Source: Clostridia bacterium (GTDB lineage: Bacteria > Bacillota > Clostridia > Christensenellales > CAG-138). From it: DNA of 32,463 bases. The position numbers and the translations under genes were made by a program. The stretch's first letter is position 1, and every line of letters begins with the position of its first letter. Under the pieces are notes generated by a model. That model did no database searches, was not told where the DNA came from, and saw only the letters and a list, made by a program, of their open reading frames with translations. Below, piece by piece: positions 1-11,800 of the stretch. The stretch is from NCBI GenBank assembly GCA_017407205.1, contig JAFQXA010000032.1:1-32463 (forward strand). Direction: 5' to 3'.

Positions 1-161
1 CGACATTTACAACGCATCCTCGTGTGTCCGAAAAGATGTGTCAAAAAAATAATGTCAAACTCAAACCACGTCTGATCAGCAGACTCGTCAATAAAAACTA
101 CCCGCTGCATTACTGCTGCGGCAACCTTTTATGTCATCCTTACGATTTGATAAGACACAAC
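1..161 (-). other. Structured leader RNA candidate running off the left edge
   Basis: No convincing protein gene is seen in the first 297 bases. Downstream of the strong minus-strand promoter at 168-196 the transcribed strand can form two hairpins. One (102-121) has a CCGC/GCGG stem, an A-A mismatch, a GCA/UGC stem and a GUAA (GNRA-type) tetraloop. The other (70-84) has a GUCUG/CAGAC stem. A T-rich tract follows at about 41-60 (minus sense). This may be the 5' leader of a gene outside the window or a small RNA. I do not recognise it as a known riboswitch, T-box or tRNA. Confidence 0.35.
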
Positions 162-167
162 TCAAAC

Positions 168-196
168 ATTATACCTTATTATAGATATAATGTCAA
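168..196 (-). promoter_or_regulatory. Perfect-consensus sigma-A promoter firing leftwards
   Basis: On the minus strand the -35 TTGACA (191-196) and -10 TATAAT (168-173) are exact consensus, separated by 17 bases. It lies about 100 bases beyond the tuf terminator and therefore starts a new transcription unit that leaves the window on the left. Confidence 0.8.
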
Positions 197-297
197 ACAG
201 TTTATTTGAATTTTTTGTAAATTCGCACAAAAAACCGCATAAAACACCTGTGGTACGTATTTTACGCCTACCAGAATGTTTTATTTTTACACAAGAT

Positions 298-340
298 TTC
301 TCACCCTGCCTTAAGAATTGCTCCAAAGGCAGGATGAGAA
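298..340 (-). terminator. Intrinsic terminator of the rpsL-rpsG-fusA-tuf operon
   Basis: The arms 298-312 and 326-340 form a 15-pair stem. It is perfect in the minus-strand RNA if one G-U pair is allowed, since the plus strand shows a C-A mismatch there. A 13-base loop separates the arms, and AT-rich, T-containing sequence follows in the minus direction. It starts 15 bases after the tuf stop codon. Confidence 0.85.
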
Positions 341-354
341 CCTGTAATTGCTAA

Positions 355-1566
355 TTATTCAATGATAGTAGCAACAACGCCTGCGCCAACTGTCTTGCCG
401 CCTTCACGGATAGCGAAGCGGAGACCTTCCTCGATAGCGATAGGTGTAATGAGGGAAACTCTCATTTCAACGTTGTCGCCGGGCATAACCATCTCTACGC
501 CCTCGGGAAGATTGATAACGCCTGTAACGTCTGTGGTTCTGAAGTAGAACTGGGGACGGTAACCATCAAAGAAGGGCTTATGTCTGCCACCTTCGTCTGC
601 CTTAAGAACGTATACGTTGCTGGTGAACTTTGTGTGGGGATGAATGCTGCCGGGCTTTGCGATAACCTGACCGCGCTCGATATCTGTTCTCTGTACACCA
701 CGGAGAAGTACGCCGATGTTGTCGCCTGCTTCGCCCTGATCAAGGAGCTTTCTGAACATTTCTACGCCTGTAACAACTGTGCTCTTCTTCTCTTCTGTAA
801 GTCCAACGATTTCTACTGTATCCTGTACCTTAACTGTACCACGCTCTACACGACCTGTTGCAACTGTACCACGGCCTGTGATTGAGAATACGTCTTCTAC
901 GGGCATCAAGAAGGGCATGTCAGCTGCTCTTTCCGGTGTGGGAATGTAGCTGTCTACTGCTGCCATGAGCTCGAAGATGCACTGGCAATCCGGATCGTCT
1001 TTTGCTGTCTTGCCAGCCTGGATTGCTTCCAATGCCTTGAGTGCGCTACCCTTTACGATCGGGATATCGTCACCGGGGAATTCGTAGGAGCTCAACAAGT
1101 CTCTGATTTCCATTTCAACCAACTCGAGGAGTTCTTCGTCATCAACTTGGTCTGTCTTGTTCATGAATACTACGATGTAAGGAACGCCAACCTGTCTTGC
1201 CAAGAGGATATGCTCTCTTGTCTGGGGCATCGGACCGTCTGCTGCTGATACTACGAGGATTGCACCGTCCATCTGTGCTGCGCCTGTGATCATGTTCTTA
1301 ACATAGTCAGCGTGGCCGGGGCAGTCAACGTGTGCATAGTGACGACCGTCTGTCTCATACTCAACGTGTGCTGTGTTGATTGTTATTCCACGTGCTTTTT
1401 CTTCGGGAGCCTTATCGATTTCGTCATACTTCATTGCTGCTGCCTGACCCTGCTGTGAGAGTGTCATCGTGATAGCAGCTGTCAATGTTGTCTTGCCGTG
1501 GTCAACGTGACCGATTGTACCGATGTTTACGTGCGGTTTGGTGCGTTCAAATTTTTCTTTTGCCAT
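355..1566 (-). CDS. tuf: Elongation factor Tu
   Basis: GTPase that delivers aminoacyl-tRNA to the ribosomal A site. The 403-residue product is full length. The G domain has G1 GHVDHGKT at 19-26, RGITI at 59-63, DCPGH at 81-85, NKTD at 136-139 (most EF-Tu have NKCD or NKVD) and SAL at 174-176. Domains II and III follow, and the protein ends VVATIIE. An AGGAGG ribosome binding site lies 8 bases before the ATG. It is the last gene of the str operon, 58 bases after fusA and just before a strong terminator. Nothing suggests truncation. Whether a second tuf copy exists cannot be seen here. Confidence 0.98.
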   Translation of the reverse strand: MAKEKFERTKPHVNIGTIGHVDHGKTTLTAAITMTLSQQGQAAAMKYDEIDKAPEEKARGITINTAHVEYETDGRHYAHVDCPGHADYVKNMITGAAQMDGAILVVSAADGPMPQTREHILLARQVGVPYIVVFMNKTDQVDDEELLELVEMEIRDLLSSYEFPGDDIPIVKGSALKALEAIQAGKTAKDDPDCQCIFELMAAVDSYIPTPERAADMPFLMPVEDVFSITGRGTVATGRVERGTVKVQDTVEIVGLTEEKKSTVVTGVEMFRKLLDQGEAGDNIGVLLRGVQRTDIERGQVIAKPGSIHPHTKFTSNVYVLKADEGGRHKPFFDGYRPQFYFRTTDVTGVINLPEGVEMVMPGDNVEMRVSLITPIAIEEGLRFAIREGGKTVGAGVVATIIE

Positions 1567-1624
1567 TTGTACCTTTCCTCCTGATTTTTAATAGATAATT
1601 TTATTTTAATTTTATAATTCTTGT

Positions 1625-3691
1625 TTATTTGCCGAGAATCTTCTTGGCTACCGACTCTGAAACCTTTTCATAGTGGTCAAACTGCATTGTGTAGTTGCCT
1701 CTGCCCTGTGTTCTTGATCTCAAATCCGTTGCATAGCCGAACATTTCAGACAAGGGACACATTGCGTTTATAACCTGCGCATTACCGCGAAGCTCTGTAC
1801 CCTCTATTCTGCCGCGTCTTGCTGTAACATTACCCATAACATCACCAAGATATTCATCGGGCATTACAACTTCAACCTTCATTATCGGTTCAAGCAAAGC
1901 ACAGCTTGCCTTTTCAAGGGCATTTTTGAGTGCCATACTGCCTGCGATCTTATACGCAATTTCAGATGAGTCAACATCGTGGTAACTGCCATCAACTAGC
2001 GTTGCAGAGAAGTCAACAACTTCATAACCGCCGAGTATACCGCTTGCTGCCGCTTCACGGATACCGTTTTCGATAGCAGGTATGTATTCCTTGGGAATAA
2101 CGCCACCAACGGTTTTATCCTCAAATGTAAAGCCATCACCCGGCTGGCCCGGTTTAAACTCTACCACGCAGTGACCGTACTGACCGTGACCTCCTGTCTG
2201 CCTTACGAACTTACCTTCTGCCTTTACAGGCTTCGTCATGGACTCGCGGTAAGAAACCTGAGGCTGACCCACTTTACATTCAACACGGAACTCCCGTATG
2301 AGTCTGTCAACGATAATCTCCAAATGGAGCTCGCCCATACCTGCGATAATTGTCTGACCTGTTTCCTGGTCGGTATATGTTTTAAATGTAGGATCTTCGT
2401 CAGCAAGCTTTATAAGTGCTGCTGTCATCTTCTCCTGTCCCGCTTTTGTTTTAGGTTCAATTGCAACATTGATAACGGGATCTGGGAATTCCATAGTTTC
2501 AAGCAAGAGCTGATCTGTTTCTGAGCAAAGCGTATCACCTGTGCCTGTTTCCTTAAGACCTACGATAGCGCCGATATCGCCTGCATGCGCTTCCTCAATC
2601 TCTGTGCGACTTGCTGCATGTATAAGCAAAATTCTGCCTACACGCTCACGGCAACCCTTTGAAGAGTTATAAACGTAGGAACCCGATTTGACCGTACCGC
2701 TGTACACTCTGAAGAATGCAAGCTTGCCAACATAGGGGTCTGCTACGATTTTGAAAGCCAAAGCGGAGAACGGTGCATCGTCTGACGGCTGTGTAATCAC
2801 TTCGCCCGTGCCATCCGCCTTTGTGCCCTTTGCAGGTTCTACATCAAGCGGCGAAGGCATATATTCGACAATCGCATCAAGAAGGGGCGGAACGCCCTTG
2901 TTACGGTATGAAGTACCGCAGCATACGGGCACCATTTCGTTTGCAATCGTTGCTTTTCTTATTATGGACTTGATTGTAGCTATGTCGGGCTCTTCACCCT
3001 CAAGGTACGCTTCCATAACTGCATCATCAAACTCTGCAACAGCCTCGATAAGATTCAAACGATATTCTTCAACCTTATCCTGCATATCTGCAGGTATTTC
3101 TTCTTCGCGAACATCCGTACCGTCATTATTATAATAGACGATTGCTTTTTTCTCGATAAGGTCTATAATTCCCTTGAAATCAGCTTCTGCTCCTATGGGG
3201 AGCTGAATCGGTACTGCATTTGCCCCAAGACGTTCTTTCATCATGCCGACAACATTATAAAAGTCAGCACCTGTAATATCCATCTTGTTTACATATGCAA
3301 TGCGCGGTACACCGTACTTTGATGCCTGTCTCCAAACTGTTTCAGACTGGGGCTCAACGCCACCTTTTGCACAAAATACTGCGACAGCTCCGTCAAGAAC
3401 GCGGAGGGAACGCTCTACTTCAACAGTAAAGTCAACGTGACCGGGCGTGTCGATTATATTTATACGATAACCCTTCCAGTAAGCAGTAGTTGCAGCGGAT
3501 GCTATTGTTATACCACGCTCCTGCTCCTGTACCATAAAGTCCATCGTTGCTGAACCTTCATGAGTTTCACCAATCTTATGTATTTTTCCCGTATAGAACA
3601 GTATACGCTCAGTTGTTGTAGTTTTACCTGCATCGATATGAGCCATTATGCCTATATTACGAGTACTTTCAAGCGATGTTTCTCTTGCCAC
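1625..3691 (-). CDS. fusA: Elongation factor G
   Basis: Ribosomal translocase GTPase, 688 residues, the usual length. Motifs: G1 AHIDAGKT at 17-24, RGITI at 59-63, DTPGH at 81-85 and NKMD at 135-138. Domains II-V follow, with the C-terminal region ending in VAKKILGK. The start codon is GTG (at 3691), read as Met. It is supported by a GAGGAGG ribosome binding site seven bases upstream and by alignment of the [15 protein letters not shown] start with other EF-Gs. It lies between rpsG (65 bases upstream) and tuf (58 bases downstream), the classical str-operon order. Confidence 0.98.
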   Translation of the reverse strand: MARETSLESTRNIGIMAHIDAGKTTTTERILFYTGKIHKIGETHEGSATMDFMVQEQERGITIASAATTAYWKGYRINIIDTPGHVDFTVEVERSLRVLDGAVAVFCAKGGVEPQSETVWRQASKYGVPRIAYVNKMDITGADFYNVVGMMKERLGANAVPIQLPIGAEADFKGIIDLIEKKAIVYYNNDGTDVREEEIPADMQDKVEEYRLNLIEAVAEFDDAVMEAYLEGEEPDIATIKSIIRKATIANEMVPVCCGTSYRNKGVPPLLDAIVEYMPSPLDVEPAKGTKADGTGEVITQPSDDAPFSALAFKIVADPYVGKLAFFRVYSGTVKSGSYVYNSSKGCRERVGRILLIHAASRTEIEEAHAGDIGAIVGLKETGTGDTLCSETDQLLLETMEFPDPVINVAIEPKTKAGQEKMTAALIKLADEDPTFKTYTDQETGQTIIAGMGELHLEIIVDRLIREFRVECKVGQPQVSYRESMTKPVKAEGKFVRQTGGHGQYGHCVVEFKPGQPGDGFTFEDKTVGGVIPKEYIPAIENGIREAAASGILGGYEVVDFSATLVDGSYHDVDSSEIAYKIAGSMALKNALEKASCALLEPIMKVEVVMPDEYLGDVMGNVTARRGRIEGTELRGNAQVINAMCPLSEMFGYATDLRSRTQGRGNYTMQFDHYEKVSESVAKKILGK

Positions 3692-3756
3692 GTTCTAACC
3701 TCCTCTCCGTATTATTTGAAAATTTTATATAGTTTGTGCTTTTTGCAAACAAAATA

Positions 3757-4227
3757 TTACCACTTGAAGTGTGCAAATGCCTTGTTTGCTTCTGCCATCT
3801 TGTGAGTGTCTTCCTTCTTCTTGAATGCATTACCTGTTGAGTTAACAGCATCCATGATTTCACCGGCAAGACGCTCCATCATTGTGCGTTCATTACGCTG
3901 TCTTGCGTAGTTAACAAGCCATCTCAAGCCGAGAGTCTGACGACGGTCTGCTCTGATTTCGATAGGTACCTGATATGTAGCACCACCGACACGGCGAGCC
4001 TTAACTTCCAATACGGGCATGATGTTCTCAAGAGCCTGCATGAAAACTTCCTTAGGATCACGGCCTGTCTTTTCCTTTATGATCTCGAATGCACCGTAGC
4101 AAGCCTTCTGAGCTGCGCCACGCTTACCATCGAGCATTACCTGGTTAATGAGCTTCGTAACGATCGTTCCACCGTACATGGGATCGTCGAGCACTTCACG
4201 CTTGGGTACAAATCCACGTCTAGGCAT
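3757..4227 (-). CDS. rpsG: 30S ribosomal protein S7
   Basis: Primary 16S rRNA-binding protein that nucleates assembly of the 30S head. The product is 156 residues, the standard bacterial S7 length. It begins [16 protein letters not shown] and keeps the conserved [15 protein letters not shown] stretch and the [18 protein letters not shown] segment. An AAGGAGG site lies six bases before the ATG, within the 16-base gap after rpsL. In E. coli S7 is the translational repressor of its operon; whether that holds here cannot be told from the sequence. Confidence 0.98.
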   Translation of the reverse strand: MPRRGFVPKREVLDDPMYGGTIVTKLINQVMLDGKRGAAQKACYGAFEIIKEKTGRDPKEVFMQALENIMPVLEVKARRVGGATYQVPIEIRADRRQTLGLRWLVNYARQRNERTMMERLAGEIMDAVNSTGNAFKKKEDTHKMAEANKAFAHFKW

Positions 4228-4243
4228 AACTTTCCCTCCTTAA

Positions 4244-4618
4244 TTACTTCTTAGGACGCTTTGCGCCATACAATGAACGAGACTGCATACGCTTCGCAAC
4301 ACCCGCTGTATCGAGTGCACCACGAATGATGTGATAACGTACACCGGGCAAGTCCTTAACTCTGCCGCCTCTGATAAGAACGACTGAGTGCTCCTGCAAA
4401 TTGTGGCCGATACCCGGAATATATGCGGTACCTTCCAAACCGTCTGTAAGACGGATACGAGCTATTTTACGCAATGCAGAGTTCGGCTTTTTAGGCGTCA
4501 TTGTACGAACTGCAGTGCAAACACCACGGCGCTGAGGGCACTTCTTAAGTATAGGTGAATTTGACTTATACTCTACCTGCTCTCTGCCTTTTCTGACCAA
4601 CTGATTAATGGTAGGCAT
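4244..4618 (-). CDS. rpsL: 30S ribosomal protein S12
   Basis: Decoding-centre ribosomal protein, 124 residues. It contains [11 protein letters not shown] with lysine at 43 and [13 protein letters not shown] with lysine at 88, the positions where streptomycin-resistance substitutions usually arise. Both are wild type. Asp89 is the residue that is beta-methylthiolated in many bacteria. An AAGGAGA ribosome binding site precedes the ATG. It is the first gene of the four-gene str operon, which has its own promoter at 4711-4739. Confidence 0.98.
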   Translation of the reverse strand: MPTINQLVRKGREQVEYKSNSPILKKCPQRRGVCTAVRTMTPKKPNSALRKIARIRLTDGLEGTAYIPGIGHNLQEHSVVLIRGGRVKDLPGVRYHIIRGALDTAGVAKRMQSRSLYGAKRPKK

Positions 4619-4666
4619 TGGATTTCTCCTTCTCTTTTTTAAATTTTTATTTTTTATATCAAGAAA

Positions 4667-4693
4667 ATCCCTTGCAACCCCTTACAAAGGGAT
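4667..4693 (-). other. Stem-loop in the rpsL 5' leader
   Basis: In the minus-strand RNA, AUCCC-U-UUG and CAAGGGAU form an eight-pair stem with one bulged base and a ten-base loop, followed directly by UUUUC and AT-rich sequence. It begins about ten bases after the predicted start site of the str promoter. It could be an attenuator, a 5'-stabilising stem or a weak terminator of the upstream gene. The sequence does not decide among these. Confidence 0.45.
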
Positions 4694-4710
4694 ATTTTCA
4701 CAACTTGTCT

Positions 4711-4739
4711 ATGGTATCATTTATTCTCATCTCTGTCAA
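4711..4739 (-). promoter_or_regulatory. Promoter of the rpsL-rpsG-fusA-tuf operon
   Basis: Minus strand: consensus -35 TTGACA at 4734-4739, 17-base spacer, -10 TACCAT (four of six matches) at 4711-4716. It lies between the stop of the 179-residue gene and rpsL, so str-operon expression can be independent of rpoBC. Confidence 0.7.
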
Positions 4740-4754
4740 TATCCGTAATCGCTT

Positions 4755-5294
4755 TTAATCGGATAAAAGTTCATCCGAAAACACGGGACAGCTTATTGCT
4801 GAGTTTGTTTTTATCTCTGTTGCACCCTCCGTGTCGATACCTGACTTTGCAATGTTAAGGTGCGTTGTTTTTGAAAACTTACTGATGAGCATGGATTTCA
4901 CAATTGAAGCCGCTGCGATTGCAACACACAGCATTGCTATCATTGTTACAATGGGCAATGCAAAGAAAACTGCTGCCAAGTACTCATATAAGCCACGCAC
5001 ACTCAACGCTGCGATCGCCATTATACAAATCAGTGCACCTATTATTGTAGGGACATATTTTATTATCTGATAATGACGGCGGCATTTTTTGCAGCACGGA
5101 ACTTGCACCGTGATGAGCTTGACGCCTTTTTCTGCGCTCTCATCCGCTTTTGCCATGTCAAAAAGTGCAAAGCAAGCAGCTTCCTCAGTTGTGTCACCCT
5201 TGCAAAGCTGACACTCTTCAGTCTGCGACATGAGAGCTGTACCGTGTGCACAGCTCTCATCGTAATTCTTTGTTGTGTTAAAATGTTGTTCCAT
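4755..5294 (-). CDS. Hypothetical membrane protein with paired cysteines
   Basis: I do not recognise this 179-residue protein. The N-terminal part is soluble and has C28-x2-C31 and C68-x2-C71 (also C67), which look like a four-cysteine zinc or redox site. Two hydrophobic segments follow at about 80-98 and 106-130, then a polar tail of about 45 residues. It starts only 10 bases after the rpoC stop with no clear ribosome binding site, so translation may be coupled to rpoC. An internal Met22 would keep all the cysteine pairs but also lacks a good site. In many Firmicutes the L7Ae-like gene rplGB (ybxF) sits in this place; this protein is unrelated to it by inspection. Confidence 0.75.
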   Translation of the reverse strand: MEQHFNTTKNYDESCAHGTALMSQTEECQLCKGDTTEEAACFALFDMAKADESAEKGVKLITVQVPCCKKCRRHYQIIKYVPTIIGALICIMAIAALSVRGLYEYLAAVFFALPIVTMIAMLCVAIAAASIVKSMLISKFSKTTHLNIAKSGIDTEGATEIKTNSAISCPVFSDELLSD

Positions 5295-5304
5295 TTTTAA
5301 CTGT

Positions 5305-8300
5305 TCAGCCCTCTATCTTTTCGCTGACGTCTACATTTCTATATCTCTTCAAGCCGATACCAGCAGGTATAAGCTTACCGATGATAACATTTTCCTTCAA
5401 GCCGACCAAGGGATCGATCTTACCCTTGATAGCTGCTTCCGTAAGAACGCGTGTTGTTTCCTGGAATGAAGCTGCCGACAGGAATGAATCCGTTGCAAGT
5501 GCAGTCTTTGTGATACCGAGAAGCTTTCTCTTTGCAACAGCGGGTGATTTGCCTGCCATGACGAGTTCTTCATTCTCACGCTCGAAGCGGAAGATATCAA
5601 CGAGTTCACCGGGAAGCATTGTTGAATCGCCTGCATCCTCAATCTGAACCTTGCGGAGCATCTGACGAATGATAACTTCGATATGCTTATCGGCAATTTC
5701 AACGCCCTGCAAGCGGTATACGCTCTGAACTTCCTTGAGCATATATGCCTGAACGCCTTTAACGCCCTTTATCTTGAGGATATCGTTCGGGTTGATTGAA
5801 CCGTCAGTAAGTTCATCGCCTGCTTCAACCATGTCGCCATCCTTGACGCAGAGCTTTGAACCGAACGGAATGAGGTACTTTTCGCTTTCACCGTCATCAT
5901 TGCTGATGATAGCTTCACGCTTCTTACCCTCTGTAAGTGTAACCTTACCTGAGATTTCGGTAATAACAGCGAGGCCCTTCGGCTTTCTTGCTTCGAAGAT
6001 TTCAACAACACGGGGAAGACCCTGTGTGATATCGTCTGCCGAAGCAACACCGCCGGTATGGAACGTTCTCATGGTAAGCTGTGTACCCGGTTCACCGATA
6101 GCCTGTGCAGCTATTATGCCGACCGCTTCGCCCATGTCAACGGGACCGCCCGTTGCAAGGTTTGCACCGTAGCACTTTGCACAAACACCGTGTTCGCTTC
6201 TGCAAGTAAATACAGTACGGCAATTTACGCCCTTGATGCCTGCAGCGATTATCTTATCGCGTACTTCGTAAGTGATAAGTGAGTTTGCAGGAGCGATGAT
6301 TTCGCCCGTTGCAGGATTTACAACTTCTTCTGATGTGTAGCGGCCGAGCAATCTGTCGCCCAAAGGTTCAACAACCTTGTTGCCGTCCATTATGCTTTCA
6401 ATGTACATGCCCTTGGGCATTTCGCCTCTTGCTGCATAGCAGTCATCTTCACGGACGATAACATCCTGTGAAACGTCAACAAGACGACGTGTGAGATAAC
6501 CTGAGTCAGCAGTACGCAAAGCCGTATCCGCAAGACCTTTTCTTGCACCGTGGGAGGAGATAAAGAACTCAAGAACCGTCAAGCCTTCACGGAAGTTCGC
6601 ACGAATCGGAACTTCGATGATCTGACCGGAGGGGTCTGCCATAAGACCACGCATACCGGCGAGCTGACGAATCTGGTTTGTACTACCACGAGCACCGGAG
6701 TTAGCCATCATGTAGATGGGGTTATACTGATCGAGAGTTGACATCAAAGCATCTGTAACCTTGTTTGTTGTCTTTTCCCAAATATCAATAACGTTCTTTC
6801 TACGCTCGCTGTCTGACAAAAGGCCCATGCGGAAGAGGTCATCAATCTTACCTACTTCAACTTCTGCTTCGTCAATCAACTGCTTCTTTGTTTCAGGAAC
6901 CGTAATATCCTGGAAACCGACTGTTACGCCGCCGCGTGTTGAATACTTGAAGCCGAGAGCCTTGATATCGTCAAGAACTTCGCTTGTTCTTGTAGGTCCG
7001 AATCTTCTGTAGCACTTGTCTACTATCTGACCGAGATCCTTCTTTACAACGAGTTTATCTATTTCGAGCTTGAAGAGGTTTTCTTCCAAGCTTCTGTCAA
7101 CATAACCAAGCGACTGGGGTATTGCATTGTTGAATACAAGACGGCCGACAGAAGTTTCAATAATCTTTCTGCGTTTTTCACCGTTCCATTCACGCTCAAT
7201 ACGAATCTTTACCTTGGCGTGGAGTGATACTTCACCCGTCTGGTAAGCCATGAGTGCTTCATCCTCGCTTGAGAATGCCTTGCCCTCGCCCTTTTCACCG
7301 TCACGCTGCAATGTGAGATAGTAACAACCGATAACCATATCCTGTGTGGGACTTGCAACCGGCTTACCGTCCTGCGGTTTAAGTATGTTATTTGAAGCAA
7401 GCATGAGGAAGCGTGCTTCTGCCTGTGCTTCTACCGACAAGGGTACGTGAACAGCCATCTGGTCACCGTCAAAGTCAGCGTTGTAAGCTGTACATACCAA
7501 GGGATGAAGCTTCAATGCTCTGCCTTCAACAAGTACGGGTTCAAATGCCTGGATACCGAGTCTGTGAAGTGTAGGAGCACGGTTGAGCAATACGGGATGG
7601 TCCTTGATAACGGTTTCGAGAACATCCCAAACTTCGGGACGAACACGCTCGACCATACGCTTTGCGCTCTTTATATTGTGTGCTGAGCCGTTTTCAACAA
7701 GCTTCTTCATTACAAAGGGCTTGAAGAGCTCAAGTGCCATTTCCTTGGGAAGACCGCACTGGTACATCTTAAGGTCAGGACCGACAACGATAACCGAACG
7801 GCCTGAATAGTCAACACGCTTACCGAGCAAGTTCTGACGGAAGCGGCCCTGCTTACCTCTGAGCATATCGGAGAGTGACTTAAGCGGTCTGTTGCCGGGG
7901 CCCGTTACGGGGCGGCCGCGTCTGCCGTTATCTATAAGTGCGTCAACCGCTTCCTGAAGCATACGCTTTTCGTTGCGAACAATGATATCGGGAGCACGCA
8001 ACTCAAGCAATCTCTTCAAACGGTTGTTTCTGTTTATAACTCTGCGATAGAGATCGTTCAAATCACTTGTCGCAAATCTGCCACCGTCAAGCTGAACCAT
8101 GGGACGAAGCTCGGGCGGAATTACGGGAACAACATCGAGTATAATCCACTCGGGCTTGTTGCCACTCTTCAAGAAAGCTTCTACAACTTCAAGGCGCTTG
8201 ATAGCGTTTGCACGCTTCTGACCTGTCGAATTTGCAACTTCTTCCTTCAATTCTGCATCAAGGGTTTCGAGGTCAAGCTGCTGGAGCAATTCTTTGATAG

Positions 8301-8823
8301 CTTCTGCGCCCATACCGACACGGAATGCTTTTGCACCATACTGTTCCTGAGCTTCGCGATATTCTTTCTCGGACAAAACCTGCTTATACTGCAAGGGTGT
8401 TTCACCGGGATCGATAACTACATATGCTGCAAAGTAAAGTACCTTTTCAAGTGAACGGGGTGACATATCAAGCAACATCTTCATACGGCAGGGTATGCCC
8501 TTGAAGTACCAGATATGTGATACGGGAGCTGCGAGCTCTATATGACCCATGCGCTCACGGCGAACCTTTGCACGTGTTACTTCAACACCGCACTTGTCGC
8601 AAACTACGCCCTTATAACGGACACGCTTATAACGTCCGCAATGACATTCCCAGTCCTTCTGAGGTCCGAAAATTCTTTCGCAGAAAAGGCCGTCGCGTTC
8701 GGGCTTGAGTGTTCTGTAATTAATTGTTTCGGGTTTTTTAACTTCACCGTGTGACCACTCGAGAATCTTTTCGGGTGATGCAAGACCTATTTTTATAGCG
8801 TCAAAGTTTGTCAATTCAAACAT
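5305..8823 (-). CDS. rpoC: DNA-directed RNA polymerase subunit beta-prime
   Basis: Catalytic subunit of RNA polymerase, 1172 residues, the compact Firmicutes form without the large lineage-specific insertions of Gram-negatives. The N-terminal zinc site is C60, C62, C75 and C78. [12 protein letters not shown], roughly residues 445-460, holds the three Mg-binding aspartates. A second zinc site is made by the Cys in VREDDCY and the three in [12 protein letters not shown]. The trigger-loop region contains [22 protein letters not shown] ribosome binding site lies in the 25-base gap after rpoB. The gene is intact. Confidence 0.99.
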   Translation of the reverse strand: MFELTNFDAIKIGLASPEKILEWSHGEVKKPETINYRTLKPERDGLFCERIFGPQKDWECHCGRYKRVRYKGVVCDKCGVEVTRAKVRRERMGHIELAAPVSHIWYFKGIPCRMKMLLDMSPRSLEKVLYFAAYVVIDPGETPLQYKQVLSEKEYREAQEQYGAKAFRVGMGAEAIKELLQQLDLETLDAELKEEVANSTGQKRANAIKRLEVVEAFLKSGNKPEWIILDVVPVIPPELRPMVQLDGGRFATSDLNDLYRRVINRNNRLKRLLELRAPDIIVRNEKRMLQEAVDALIDNGRRGRPVTGPGNRPLKSLSDMLRGKQGRFRQNLLGKRVDYSGRSVIVVGPDLKMYQCGLPKEMALELFKPFVMKKLVENGSAHNIKSAKRMVERVRPEVWDVLETVIKDHPVLLNRAPTLHRLGIQAFEPVLVEGRALKLHPLVCTAYNADFDGDQMAVHVPLSVEAQAEARFLMLASNNILKPQDGKPVASPTQDMVIGCYYLTLQRDGEKGEGKAFSSEDEALMAYQTGEVSLHAKVKIRIEREWNGEKRRKIIETSVGRLVFNNAIPQSLGYVDRSLEENLFKLEIDKLVVKKDLGQIVDKCYRRFGPTRTSEVLDDIKALGFKYSTRGGVTVGFQDITVPETKKQLIDEAEVEVGKIDDLFRMGLLSDSERRKNVIDIWEKTTNKVTDALMSTLDQYNPIYMMANSGARGSTNQIRQLAGMRGLMADPSGQIIEVPIRANFREGLTVLEFFISSHGARKGLADTALRTADSGYLTRRLVDVSQDVIVREDDCYAARGEMPKGMYIESIMDGNKVVEPLGDRLLGRYTSEEVVNPATGEIIAPANSLITYEVRDKIIAAGIKGVNCRTVFTCRSEHGVCAKCYGANLATGGPVDMGEAVGIIAAQAIGEPGTQLTMRTFHTGGVASADDITQGLPRVVEIFEARKPKGLAVITEISGKVTLTEGKKREAIISNDDGESEKYLIPFGSKLCVKDGDMVEAGDELTDGSINPNDILKIKGVKGVQAYMLKEVQSVYRLQGVEIADKHIEVIIRQMLRKVQIEDAGDSTMLPGELVDIFRFERENEELVMAGKSPAVAKRKLLGITKTALATDSFLSAASFQETTRVLTEAAIKGKIDPLVGLKENVIIGKLIPAGIGLKRYRNVDVSEKIEG

Positions 8824-8848
8824 TTAATTATCTCCCTTCAAGTTCTTA

Positions 8849-11800
8849 TTATTCGTCACCGTCTATAACACTGAATCCGTCGAGCATTGAATCCGTATCG
8901 CCATCATCCATGCCGTCAAGATCCAAGTCATCGCCAAAATCAAAGTCATCAAACTCTTCAAACTCATCATCGCCCGGCTGCATTATCGGAGCATCTTCCG
9001 TACCTGCCATGTTTACATCGATGGGCAATGTGTCGTCATCATCTATCATTTCGCCAATCTGTATTTCCTGATGTGTATCGGACAAGACCTTAACATCAAG
9101 TGCAAGGGACTGTAATTCTTTGATAAGAACCTTGAATGATTCGGGAACACCGGGTTCGGGAACATTCTCGCCCTTAACGATTGCTTCGTAAGTCTTTACA
9201 CGGCCTACAACATCGTCACTCTTAACGGTAAGGATTTCCTGCAATGTATTTGCAGCACCGTATGCTTCCAATGCCCAAACTTCCATCTCACCGAAGCGCT
9301 GACCACCGAACTGTGCTTTACCGCCGAGGGGCTGCTGTGTTACGAGTGAGTACGGTCCTGTTGAACGGGCGTGAATCTTATCGTCAACAAGGTGATGCAG
9401 CTTGAGGTAGTACATATAACCTACGGAAACTCTGTTTTCGAAGGGTTCACCGCTTCTGCCGTCATAAAGCACCGTCTTACCGTCGGGATCCTTGCCTGCC
9501 TTTACGAGCAATTCTTTAATATCTTCTTCTGGTGCACCGTCAAATACGGGAGTTACGATATCCCAGCCCAAGCTCTTTGCAGCCATGCCCAAGTGAAGCT
9601 CGAGTATCTGACCGATGTTCATACGCGAAGGAACACCCAAAGGATTCAAAACTATCTGGAGCGGTGTACCGTCGGGGAGGAAGGGCATATCTTCTTCGGG
9701 AAGTATTCTTGAAATAACACCCTTGTTACCGTGACGGCCAGCCATCTTATCACCGACTGAAATCTTACGCTTCTGAGCAATGTATACGCGTACGAGTTCG
9801 TTTACGCCGGGTGAAAGTTCGTCCTTATTTTCGCGTGTAAAGACCTTAACATCAACTACAACACCGCCCTCACCATGAGGTACGCGCAATGATGTGTCTC
9901 TTACTTCGCGAGCCTTTTCACCGAATATTGCACGGAGAAGTCTTTCTTCTGCAGTAAGCTCTGTTTCACCCTTGGGTGTAACCTTACCGACAAGAATGTC
10001 ACCGCTTCTTACTTCCGCACCTATTCTTATGATGCCTCGTTCGTCAAGATTTGCAAGTGCATCTTCACCAACGTTGGGAATATCCCTTGTTATTTCTTCT
10101 TCACCGAGCTTTGTATCTCTTGCTTCGGTTTCGTGTTCTTCAATATGTATTGATGTGTAAACATCTTCTTTTACGAGTTTTTCGCTTATGAGTACAGCGT
10201 CCTCGTAGTTATAGCCTTCCCAGGTCATGAAGCCGATAAGGATGTTTCTGCCGAGTGCGATTTCGCCGTTGCTTGTGCTTGCACCGTCTGCGATAACCTG
10301 ACCCTTTACAACCTTTTCACCGACATCAACTATGGGACGCTGGTTTATGCAGGTACCCTGGTTTGAACGCTTGAACTTAATGATCTTGTAAACGTGTTCG
10401 CCATCGCTGTTCTCAATAACAATCTTGTCAGCTGCTACACTCTTTACAACACCGTCCTCATGTGCAATAACTGCAACACCGGAGTCATGAGCTGCCTTGT
10501 ATTCCATACCGGTACCGACAACGGGAGCTTCGGGAACCAAAAGCGGAACTGCCTGACGCTGCATGTTGGAGCCCATGAGCGCACGGTTAGCGTCGTCATT
10601 TTCAAGGAAGGGGATCATTGCCGTTGCAACTGATACGAGCTGCTTGGGCGAAACGTCCATATAGTCAACTTCTGTATTTTTAACTTCAACAATCTTATCG
10701 AGCAAACGTGCAACAACACGATCCTTCTTGAACCATACATTGCCGTTTTCGTCTTCTGTTGTGGGCTCATTTGCCTGTGCTACGATGAAGTCATCTTCTT
10801 CGTCAGCTGTAAGGTAAACGATTTCATCAAGTATACGCTTGTTTTCAGAATCAACCTTGCGGTAAGGAGCTTCAATAAAGCCATACTTATTTATTCTTGC
10901 ATAGGTTGAAAGTGAGTTTATCAAACCGATGTTGGGACCTTCGGGAGTCTCGATGGGGCACATACGGCCGTAGTGCGAGAAGTGAACGTCTCGAACATCA
11001 AATGTTGCTCTTTCTCTGTTCAAACCGCCGGGACCCAAAGCTGAAAGTCTGCGCTTATGAGTAAGCTCTGAAAGCGGGTTGGTCTGATCCATGAACTGTG
11101 AAAGCTGTGATGAACCAAAGAACTCTTTGATTGCAGCCGTTACAGGGCGGATATTGATAAGATTGCTGGGCATAGCAGTTTCCATATCCTGCAATGACAT
11201 ACGCTCTCTTACAACACGCTCAAGCCTTGTCATACCGACACGAATCTGATTCTGGAGCAATTCACCGACGCTTCTTATACGTCTGTTGCCCAAGTGGTCG
11301 ATATCGTCCGTTCTGCCGATATCGTAATTCATGCCGATAAGATAGCTTACTGTTGCCAAAATATCGTCAACTATTATGTGACGGGGAATAAGCTCGTTTA
11401 CATTGCTTCTCAAAAGCGCTTTCTGTTCTTCTTCGGACATTTCACTGCTTTCGTCGAGCAAGCTTGCGAATACGGGATAATATACGTGCTCATTCAGACC
11501 GGCTTCTTCGGGGTCATATGAGAGATAGCAAGCAGGATCAACGAAGTGGTTGCCCAAAATCCTGACCTTCTTATCGTCTGCCTTTACATATACGCCGTGT
11601 ACGCCTGCGTTCTCAATTTCGAGAGCCTTTTCACGTGTGATTGTTTCACCCTCTGTTACAAGTAATTCACCCGTCTTTGGAGCGATAACATTTTCAGCCG
11701 CAACCTGTGTTGCAATACGTGCTGCCAATGAAAGCTTCTTATTGAACTTATATCTTCCGACGCGTGCAAGGTCGTAACGCTTATCAAAGAACAATGAATT

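Noticed and set aside
24..209. 61-codon plus-strand open frame at the left edge
   Set aside because: It has no ribosome binding site, no recognisable sequence, and runs opposite to a consensus promoter and hairpin-forming leader.
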